Shown here: in pieces, positions 26,849 to 34,836 of the stretch
Numbering within the stretch: the stretch's first letter is position 1
Layout: each line of letters begins with the position of its first letter
Assembly: GCA_003224695.1 (NCBI GenBank)
Contig: QHZO01000003.1
Span: 7,759-49,379, forward strand
Direction: 5' to 3'
DNA from: Acidobacteriota bacterium
Lineage (GTDB): Bacteria; Acidobacteriota; Terriglobia; UBA7540
Length of the DNA stretch: 41,621 nucleotides
Made by a program: the position numbers and the translations under genes
The notes under the pieces: generated by a model
What the model was told of the DNA's origin: nothing
Databases searched by the model: none
What the model saw: only the letters and a program-made list of their open reading frames with translations

Positions 26849-26970
26849 CAGAAGTCAGAAGCCAGAAGCCAGAAGTCAGAAGAAAGAATGACGCGGCAGG
26901 CGGCAAACGCCAATTGAATGATCGCAAGATGTGGCTATTCTGACTTCTGACTCCTGACTGCTGACTCCTG
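26849..26970. repeat. heptamer hairpin F (downstream of E2)
   Basis: AGAAGTC AGAAGCC AGAAGCC AGAAGTC AGAAGAA (26850-26884) vs TTCTGAC TTCTGAC TCCTGAC TGCTGAC TCCTG (26938-26970); 28/33 complementary. Confidence 0.88.
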
Positions 26971-27210
26971 TTTCTCTCCCTTCCGAAAAGAGTCGAGCGT
27001 CCAGCCGTCGGGGTCGGTGTGATGGCGCAGGATATAAAAGTTTCCGTCGTCGGCGCGGACTTTGAAGCATTGGTAACCGGAGCCATACCACTGGTCCACA
27101 ACCTCTCGGACTTCATAGGGGCGGCCACCGGCGCTCGCCAACACGAAGCGCCGTGGCCGCTCGTCGGCCTTATATCCTGCGTGACACTCGACGCGAATCT
27201 GGATGGCCAT
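26935..27210 (-). CDS. small conserved-looking hypothetical protein with repeat-encoded C-terminal tail
   Basis: IRVECHAGYKADERPRRFVLASAGGRPYEVREVVDQWYGSGYQCFKVRADDGNFYILRHHTDPDGWTLDSF then KGEKQESAVRSQKSE read from heptamers. Confidence 0.65.
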   Translation of the reverse strand: MAIQIRVECHAGYKADERPRRFVLASAGGRPYEVREVVDQWYGSGYQCFKVRADDGNFYILRHHTDPDGWTLDSFRKGEKQESAVRSQKSE

Positions 27211-27221
27211 CGCGCCCGCTC

Positions 27222-28040
27222 TTAAATTCCTAATTCACCGCGAATGGCTCCGGCGAGCTCATCCACTTCCGCAAGAGGTCGGACAAGGATGTTTCCGTCT
27301 TGGAGAATGCGGTGCGACACCGCCGCAGTCTTGTCTCCGCGCTCGGGAAGGCGCTCGACCACCGCCGTCAGGTCGGCGGGTTCTTTGCGCCGCACACGCT
27401 CGATCGTATAGACGAGAACCTTCGCCAGCTTCTCATCATGCTTGAGCGACAGCGCGTGGATGAAGCGAGCGTGGCCGTTCGGCTTGCCTTCGATGAAAAG
27501 GGGCCTATAGCCATAGTCCAGGCGCAGAGGGTCGCCCGGCTGCGTCCAGCGAGCGGCGGGAACGCGCTTTTCGAGCCTGTCCCAGACGTTGGCGCGCTTG
27601 AACGCGCTCGTCAGGCGCTGTTTAATCTCGAGCCGGGATTCCTCCCGCGCTTCCGTTGGTTTCAGCATGCCAACGTAGCGGGCGAAAACGTCGGCCAGCT
27701 CGCTTTGCGGGTCGCGCAGGAGGCAGGTGCGCGGTGAGCCAATCTGAATGAGGTTTGAAAAAGTTTTCTGGATATAGGTAAGGTAGTTCGAAAGTTCGTC
27801 GCCGTGCTCGTCAATCTGCTTTTCGAAATCCTCCTGAAGCTCGCGGAGCAAATCCAAATCCGCTTGCGCGTGGAATTGTTTGACGCGCCGGAAATCGCGA
27901 GTAAACAAACATCCCAGATACTCCTCATCAGGGTTGTGCAGCAGAATGCCGATATTGAGCGTCTCGCCCTTAACCGGGTCCGGGACATACTGGACCAGGA
28001 AAAGGGAACACTCCTTGAATTCATCCTCACCTGTCCCCAT
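27222..28040 (-). CDS. DUF3037 domain protein
   Basis: ECSLFLVQYVPDPVKGETLNIGILLHNPDEEYLGCLFTRDFRRVKQFH. Confidence 0.8.
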   Translation of the reverse strand: MGTGEDEFKECSLFLVQYVPDPVKGETLNIGILLHNPDEEYLGCLFTRDFRRVKQFHAQADLDLLRELQEDFEKQIDEHGDELSNYLTYIQKTFSNLIQIGSPRTCLLRDPQSELADVFARYVGMLKPTEAREESRLEIKQRLTSAFKRANVWDRLEKRVPAARWTQPGDPLRLDYGYRPLFIEGKPNGHARFIHALSLKHDEKLAKVLVYTIERVRRKEPADLTAVVERLPERGDKTAAVSHRILQDGNILVRPLAEVDELAGAIRGELGI

Positions 28041-28136
28041 GTCAACACTCGCCGTATCGGGCCGGGAAGAGGTGGCACTCCTGCACCTCCTTTGCGACGG
28101 CCTCAGACGGGCAGACGATGCCCGCCGAGCCGTAAT

Positions 28137-29240
28137 TTACTCCCAGTTCGGAAAGGGCCGCAAGTCGGAGTTTTTGGCGTCCACGATCATCTGGCGCAAC
28201 CGCCGCCGTCGCTCGACTAGCCGCTCCACGAGCCAACGTATTCTGGAGGGGTCTTCGCCGCACCAAGCTTGGGGAATATCAACGCTTGCGTCCTCGATAA
28301 CGCGCGACGCAAGGTTCTCAATGCGAGAGAGGAACGGCTCGAAGCTCTCGAGCCCGCGGACGCTTTCATAAACGAGCCGACGGGGATAGATGCTGCGAAT
28401 GGGGCTGTCGGGGAAGTCCCATTCGCCATCATTGAAGCAGTACGCGCCGCTTTCCTGGTGGGCCGGCCGCGTAAAAAGGACTTGACGGCCATTGCAGTTG
28501 CACGTCCATTTGTCGAAGATGTACGCGCCCAGGAACGTCGGGCCCAGGCGCGTCACGCGACCGAGCAGCCGGTCGGGCAGGAAGTCAATGGCCAATGTCG
28601 AGCCGGGCTCTCCGGGGAACCGTGAGCCGAAGGCCAGCCCCGCTCTCGATGGTTCGAGGCTCCTTCCCGTTTCGATGACCATCTGCGGGTTGCCACGAAC
28701 CAGCTCTTCCGGGATTTCGATAAAGGCGGGCTGCGGAACGGGAAGTTTGATGAGATTTGCAAGCCGCGCCGCGAACATTTCGTTCGCCAGAATCCTCGGG
28801 TGCTGGGGGTTATTCAGGAATTTGACGACGTAATACGCCCCATCGGCTCCGCGCAGCAGACAAGGCTGAGAAGCGCCGCGCATGCGGCGAATGAACTCGA
28901 CGGCGAGCACTTTGGGCACATCGGCCCGGGCGCCCTCCGAACGCCAGAAGACGGAAGAAGGCGGCTGCGAAGGCCGCGTCATCCCATTCCTTGCTTCGGG
29001 TTTCATTTTCTGTTTCGACCTCGCCGGGGGGACGGCCAAGAATCGTCGCGAAATCTGAGAAGCACAAATGGCGTGCTTCCCGCGCCGAGCGCGCGAGATT
29101 CCCCCTTTTCGTCTATCGGCGGGTTCGTTTGGAAACTTGATGAGGGGATTGATTGGGGAAAGTCTGAACTTGCGGCCCGTGAGAGGTTTGACGGCCAATC
29201 CGAGATCGCCGCCCGCAACGGACCTCAGCTCACGGCCCAC
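28137..29240 (-). CDS. HipA-like kinase family protein (start uncertain, probably internal)
   Basis: VLAVEFIRRMRGASQPCLLRGADGAYYVVKFLNNPQHPRILANEMFAARLANLIKLPVP...GAYIFDKWTCNCNGRQVLF. Confidence 0.75.
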   Translation of the reverse strand: MGRELRSVAGGDLGLAVKPLTGRKFRLSPINPLIKFPNEPADRRKGGISRARRGKHAICASQISRRFLAVPPARSKQKMKPEARNGMTRPSQPPSSVFWRSEGARADVPKVLAVEFIRRMRGASQPCLLRGADGAYYVVKFLNNPQHPRILANEMFAARLANLIKLPVPQPAFIEIPEELVRGNPQMVIETGRSLEPSRAGLAFGSRFPGEPGSTLAIDFLPDRLLGRVTRLGPTFLGAYIFDKWTCNCNGRQVLFTRPAHQESGAYCFNDGEWDFPDSPIRSIYPRRLVYESVRGLESFEPFLSRIENLASRVIEDASVDIPQAWCGEDPSRIRWLVERLVERRRRLRQMIVDAKNSDLRPFPNWE

Positions 29241-29311
29241 GGGAATAGCCTTTCTGGTCCTCCGGCGCCCGGCCAGGGCGCAGCAGAGGGCTCGAAGCCT
29301 GCTGTGGCCGA

Positions 29312-29671
29312 TCAGCGCCTGCCGCGGCTTTTGGCCCTCTTAGCCGGTTTCCGAGCTGCTTTCGCCCTCTTGGGTTTTTTCCGAGATTTCTTTGGAGCCG
29401 CTTTCTTCCCAGCCTTGGGGGCCGGTTTCTTGGCCCGTTTGGCCGGCCGCCTGGCGGCAGGGGCAGGAGTAGCCGTCCGTCGGCTGACGGACGCGGCAGG
29501 CGGCGCTTCGATTACCTTGGTTTCCGATTCATAGGAAACCTCCTCCTCGAGCGCCTCATCCTCCTGGTCCGAGGCCTCTTCCTCTTCTTCACGATAATCG
29601 GAAGAGACTTCCTCGCCGTAGTCTTCCGTCTCTTTCCCCGGCTCGTTTTCGTCATCGAGTAACATGGACAT
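29312..29671 (-). CDS. acidic N-terminal / Lys-Ala-Pro-rich basic C-terminal protein (histone H1-like composition)
   Basis: EETEDYGEEVSSDYREEEEEASDQEDEALEEEV then RRPAKRAKKPAPKAGKKAAPKKSRKKPKRAKAARKPAKRAKSRGRR. Confidence 0.6.
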   Translation of the reverse strand: MSMLLDDENEPGKETEDYGEEVSSDYREEEEEASDQEDEALEEEVSYESETKVIEAPPAASVSRRTATPAPAARRPAKRAKKPAPKAGKKAAPKKSRKKPKRAKAARKPAKRAKSRGRR

Positions 29672-29893
29672 GTCCTCCCAATATTATCAGTCCAACACTG
29701 TCCCGCGGAGACGAGGGTTCCTCTGGAATCCGGATGACTGACCCTCTTCCCTTACTGCCGGGCAGATGTATACCAGCAAGAATTCGATGTCAAGGGGCAT
29801 GATGAGGGGGAAAAATCGGCATTAAGAGGCTGCCCAGTTCCGCACTCCGTCTTCCCAAGGCGCCGTGCGGTGGCTGCGGCTTGCGAACTTCTA

Positions 29894-31679
29894 TTAGCGG
29901 AGTTCTGCCGCACTCGAAGAATGTTTGGCAGTTGTCGGCGAAGCGGGCGTGGCAAGCGCCGTGGACTTGGGTTTTGCCGCCTGTTTCTTTCGGGCGGAAC
30001 TGCCAGCGGGCGACGGGGCGGCACGCCCGCGGCGCCGTCGGGAGGGGCTCGCTCCACCCAAGGCATAAACCCGCAGGGTCTTTCCGGGCACAAGTCTTGA
30101 CGACTTCCGTGTCGCCTGGACGTACCTTGTAGTACTGCAGCCGGCGCACGCCGCGTTCGTGCACGCGCACCAGGGACTCTTCACTGCCCGAAGGCAAGGG
30201 CAACACGAGGCGGGAACCTTGCTCCAATTCCGAACCGCGGTCCAATTGGTTTGCCGCGGCGACGGCGCCCGCGGACAGGTGGTACTTGCTCGCCACGCTC
30301 GTCACCGTCTCTCCGCTTTCCACCGTGTGCGTTCGCCACCAGATGCGTTTCTCGGGAGGGATCGAAGCAATCGCCTTTTCGTAAGTTTGCCCCGCCCCCG
30401 GCGGCAGGTAAAGGACGAACTTCGGGTCGTTCGCCGGAGTCGTCCAACGCAGCAGGCTGGGATTGAGCTGGATCAGGTCGTCCACGGGGTGGCCAATCAG
30501 TTCCGCGACTAGCCGCAAATCCGTCGGAACGCTCACCGTCACCCGGTCGGGTCTGGGCGGGTCTTCGACCACAGGGTCAAAGCCATAAGCTTTCGGGTCC
30601 TTGGCGATGATCGCGATGGCGATGAAGATGGGCACATAGTTTTGTGTTTCGCCGGGCAGCGCGCGCAGCTCGCGCGGCTTCCAGAAGTCGGCGTAGCCCG
30701 TTCGCTCGACAGCCCGCTGGACGGTACCCGGCCCGCTATCATAGGCTGCCATCGCCAAGTACCAGTCCCCGAACGTCTGGTAAAGGTCTTTGAGGGTCCG
30801 CGCGGCGGCCTGCGTAGATTTAACCGGGTCCTCGCGCTCATCCACCCACCGGTTTTTTCGCAGCCCGTAAATTTCGCCGGTCGCCAGGCCGAATTGCCAG
30901 ATGCCCACGCACCGCTTGCGCGAGATGGCGAAAGGGTTGAAGCCGCTCTCACCCGCCGCGAGATAGATTAAATCCTGGGGCAGTCCTTGCTTTTCCATCT
31001 CCTCGGAAATCATTTTCTGATAGAGAACTTTGCGCTTCAGAACCTTGTCAATAAACCCGCGCCCGCGTCCCTGAAAGTAAGTGATGACCCCATCCACCAG
31101 GTCGTTGGTGACCAGCGGCAGGTCGGAATGGACCGACCGAATTTCTTCCTGAACGCGGGCCTTCACATTCGGGTCCACCGGAAACGTGAGGTCGGCGAAG
31201 GACTCGATCGGGGTCGGCTCGTACTTGTGCGCGCTCAGTGTGTCCCCGTGCTCGGCGGCCGCCACCTCCACGCCGTAGATGTTTTCGACCAGCCGGTCGA
31301 ACTCAGCAGCGAGGCGCGTGTCGGAGTTTATGCCGGGCTCGGACTGGAGCAGCAAGGCGACCGCCTGGTCGAACTCACCTCGGGCTTTGTCCAAATCCCC
31401 GTCGTTGTAGTCTTTCATTCCGGCGGCGTACAAAGTTTCCGCCTGGTCAATGATTTGTTCCACGGGACCTTTTGGCGCGGGGATTGGAGCCACTGGTTTG
31501 GCGCTAGTCGGCGGCGGGAGTTGCGTCACGACCGCCGGGGCCATGGCTTTGACAGGCGGCCTCGCAGGCGCCTGGGTCGTTTGCTTCGGACAGGCGGCCA
31601 GAATAAGAACCGGTAGTGGGAGTAGGATAGTGATTCCCTTGCGAGCCAACTTGGATTCCTCCTCAAGGCGTTCCTGCAA
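29894..31679 (-). pseudogene. lytic murein transglycosylase with LysM domains; C-terminal LysM frame-disrupted
   Basis: DLIYLAAGESGFNPFAISRKRCVGIWQFGLATGEIYGL, VESGETVTSVASKYHLS; YYKVRPGDT then frame switch to RLVPGKTLRVYALGG at about 30100-30122. Confidence 0.8.
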
Positions 31680-31819
31680 GCTTAGACGTAGCCAACCACC
31701 AAAAGAGCATCGGGAGCGTATAACAATTCTAAGGCTTGGGAGGCATCAAGGTCAACGTGAAAAGTGCGGTGCGTTCAGATTGTGAATTCGTTATCGAAAG
31801 TTTGCACTTTACGCGAAGA

Positions 31820-32050
31820 CTAGCAGGTTTTTAGGATGTTTAGAAAAGCTTCCCGATCTATACCAGCCGTTCGGATTAGACCTGAAATGATTTCAACACC
31901 AACTTCGTTGTAGTGAGGGATTATGAGCGGCCGGGCGGTCCCAGGCTTCTCAAGCTTGATATGGCTTCCTTTTTGGCCCGCCATTCGGTATCCAAGCTTT
32001 GAGAATACGCAAACTATTTTTTCCCAGCTAAGGGGACTTAGACGCGCCAC
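31820..32050 (-). CDS. hicA: HicA-like toxin
   Basis: LSWEKIVCVFSKLGYRMAGQKGSHIKLEKPGTARPLIIPHYNEVGVEIISGLIRTAGIDREAFLNIL. Confidence 0.9.
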   Translation of the reverse strand: MARLSPLSWEKIVCVFSKLGYRMAGQKGSHIKLEKPGTARPLIIPHYNEVGVEIISGLIRTAGIDREAFLNILKTC

Positions 32051-32302
32051 GCAAAACTCTTCTCACATCCGAATGGTACGGGGATATCAATAGGAAACGA
32101 ATTCGGGATATTTTGCGGTTTGGCTTTGAACGGAACGAAGCCCAATTCTCGCATCGCCTGTTCCAAGGTCCCCCGTTCCAGGCAGCTACGGATGAACAGT
32201 TCGGAAGCTTCAACCAGATTGGGGGCAGTGCGCAACGTACCAGTCGCCTTCGCGCTTGAATACTCCGAACAGCTTGAAGTGCGCTTGAACCACGACTTTC
32301 AT
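32038..32302 (-). pseudogene. hicB: HicB-like antitoxin, frame-disrupted
   Basis: MKVVVQAHFKLFGVFKREGDWYVAHCP (from 32302) then, in another frame from about 32221, NLVEASELFIRSCLERGTLEQAMRELGF. Confidence 0.75.
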
Positions 32303-32624
32303 CGCTTACGCCTCTCCTCGGTTGCTCTCACACCCATTAGGATGCGCCAACGGGGATTCTGACCTCATGCGATGTGTCAGCGACCGCCACGTTGGAAACG
32401 GATTAGGCACAAGTATATCGAAAAAGTCAGGCCGGTGGTGACTGGATAATCCGTGCGGGAAAAGTTTTGAGCAAGAAATCTGACGTACAAAGAGCTAGCG
32501 AGCGGAGTGACAGGTCGCATAGAGGCGCTATGATATTTTTGAGGTTAGCTCGGGGGCAGGTCAAACCCTCCAAGTGTTGCGCCAATTACTTCGTTTCGGC
32601 TCGTCGAACCCGCCTCGGGCAGGA

Positions 32625-32885
32625 TTACTTCTTGTAGTAGGCGGCGTTCTGGTCCGTAAAAGCGTTCCACTTTTCCGGCAGGTCGTCGAGCGGGAAAATA
32701 GCGGAGACCGGGCAAACGGGCACGCAGGCGCCGCAGTCAATACACTCGACGGGGTCAATATAGAGCATTGGCACGTCGGCGAAACTCGTTTCGTCTTTGC
32801 GCGGATGAATGCAGTCCACGGGGCAAACGTCCACGCAAGCGGTGTCCTTGGTTCCGATGCAAGGTTCAGCGATAATGTATGCCAT
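32625..32885 (-). CDS. ferredoxin family protein (FdxA-like)
   Basis: MAYIIAEPCIGTKDTACVDVCPVDCIHPRKDE...ECIDCGACVPVCPVSAIF. Confidence 0.93.
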   Translation of the reverse strand: MAYIIAEPCIGTKDTACVDVCPVDCIHPRKDETSFADVPMLYIDPVECIDCGACVPVCPVSAIFPLDDLPEKWNAFTDQNAAYYKK

Positions 32886-33032
32886 AGAAATGCCCTCCCT
32901 CGACGCGGCGGGAGATAATCCGACTTCCCCCAACCAAAGTCAAGCCTAGCCGATAGCCCCAAAGGCCGCGACGACTTAAGTCGGGGTGAGCCGGAGTCCA
33001 AAAGGAGGTGGACGGCCGAGCCGAGGAGTGAA

Positions 33033-34664
33033 TCACTCCACTTGCACAGACATCTCGAGGCTTGGCGCTTTGACCGGGGCGGGAATGCTTTTTTCGACTT
33101 CCCGCACGACTTCCTGGGAATAGGGAATAAAGTGGTGCCCCGAGATCATCATCGTGAACCCGAGCCATAGTTTAGGAGGGTTGAACAAGTAACGCGAAAC
33201 CAGTTGGAAGAAGAATTTCCAATAAGCTCGCCGGTAGGAAGACCTCAAGCCCTGACGCCAGAACGATCGGAGAGTAATCCGGATGATGCTTGCCAAGGCC
33301 GGCTGTTGAGCGGGCCGCTGGCAATCCTTGGTTTGCCAGCTCTGGAGCGAGCGCCACGAGCGTTCATAGAATTTCGCCGGGTCGTAAATTGCAGCCAGCG
33401 TCTTTTGGTAACCTCGGACGAGGCTTTCGAGGGGGATCATCGTGCGAAAATTGGAGGTCGTGGAATCGCTGCTGTTCACGCTGTATTCAATCAGGCGCCC
33501 CTCTTTCTTCATGCGGTCGTGGAGCGGGGTCAGGGGCACCGCGTGCAGAAAGTTCAAAATGGCCCAGGGGATCGCGGCGTCCTCAATATAGCGAATTTGC
33601 TGGTCGAAGATGTCTTCAGGGTCGGAATCGAATCCCACGATGAATCCGCCGGTAACCCACAGCCCGCCTTTATGCAGGATCTCGATGCATTCCACCGGGT
33701 CGAGCCTCAGGTTCTGGTACTTTTTTGTCTCGGTCAGGGATTCTTTTACGGGACTCTCGATCCCCACGAACACGTAGAAAAAGTTCGCCTTGACCATGGC
33801 TTCGATCAAGGCCGGGCGCTGCGCGAGGTCCATGGAAGCTTCCGTGTAGAACGCCAGCGGAAAGCCGTGGGCCCTTTGCCACTTCTCGAGCTCCACGCTC
33901 AGCCCAAGCGCCAGCTTGTGGTTGCCGATGAAATTGTCATCCACAATGAAAACCTGCTTCTTCCATCCGAGATTCAACAGGGTGTCGAGTTCGGTGAGGA
34001 CCTGTTCGGGGCGCTTGGCGCGGGGTTTGCGTCCGTAAAGGATGATGATGTCGCAGAACTCGCATTGAAACGGGCAACCGCGCGAGAATTGAATGGACAT
34101 GGAGGCGTAATAATCCAGATTCAAGAGGTCGAATCGCGGGACGGGCGTCTGCGTCACGTCCGGTTTTTCTTCGATGGTGTAGAGCCGTTTTGCCGTCCCG
34201 TTTTCAAGGTCTCGCGCAATCTCGTCAAAGACTTCGTCCGGCTCCCCGGCGACGACGTGATCGGCAAGCTCCAGCAGAACTTCGGGCTCGCCGCTCGCGT
34301 AGGGGCCGCCCACGATGGTGCGCCGGCCCAGGCGGCGCGCGCGCGCCAGAATTTCTTCGAGCCCCTTCCGCTGCACGCGCATGCCGCTGACCATCACCAG
34401 GTCCGCCCACAAAATGTCGTCATCGCTCACCTCGTCCACTTGCTGGTCAATCAAGCGAATCGTCCAATCCTTGGGGCATAAGGCCGCGACCGTGACCAGG
34501 CCGAGCGGCGGCATGACGACCTTCTCATCGAGCATTTCCATCATGCCGGCGAAGCTCCAAAACGAGCCGGGGAAATCGGGCCAGACCATAAGGGCCTTGA
34601 TCCCTTTCCCGAGCGGAGGAAAAGCCGCCGTATGATCGTCGCACGAGGAAGACTTAATAGTCAT
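33033..34664 (-). CDS. B12-binding-domain radical SAM protein
   Basis: IQFSRGCPFQCEFCDIIILYGRKPRAKRPEQVLTELD; N-terminal PPLGLVTVAAL...VMVSGM; C-terminal DUF4070-like region. Confidence 0.9.
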   Translation of the reverse strand: MTIKSSSCDDHTAAFPPLGKGIKALMVWPDFPGSFWSFAGMMEMLDEKVVMPPLGLVTVAALCPKDWTIRLIDQQVDEVSDDDILWADLVMVSGMRVQRKGLEEILARARRLGRRTIVGGPYASGEPEVLLELADHVVAGEPDEVFDEIARDLENGTAKRLYTIEEKPDVTQTPVPRFDLLNLDYYASMSIQFSRGCPFQCEFCDIIILYGRKPRAKRPEQVLTELDTLLNLGWKKQVFIVDDNFIGNHKLALGLSVELEKWQRAHGFPLAFYTEASMDLAQRPALIEAMVKANFFYVFVGIESPVKESLTETKKYQNLRLDPVECIEILHKGGLWVTGGFIVGFDSDPEDIFDQQIRYIEDAAIPWAILNFLHAVPLTPLHDRMKKEGRLIEYSVNSSDSTTSNFRTMIPLESLVRGYQKTLAAIYDPAKFYERSWRSLQSWQTKDCQRPAQQPALASIIRITLRSFWRQGLRSSYRRAYWKFFFQLVSRYLFNPPKLWLGFTMMISGHHFIPYSQEVVREVEKSIPAPVKAPSLEMSVQVE

Positions 34665-34836
34665 AGACAGCCCTTCGCGCCGGAGTTCCGATTGCATCCC
34701 GTAATCTGCCCTAAATCATAAGCGCTTGCAATAGTCGAGTCAACCAATTCGTATTGAACTCGCAAATTCGCCCTGGCGGCCTGGGCGGGCCGTTTTGCGG
34801 CCAATCCAGGCGCTGGTCGGTCCGGGCCGGGGGCGC

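Noticed and set aside
20148-26970. CRISPR array interpretation of the periodic repeats
   Set aside because: Units are 7-8 nt with no unique spacers, units differ per site, and no cas genes are present
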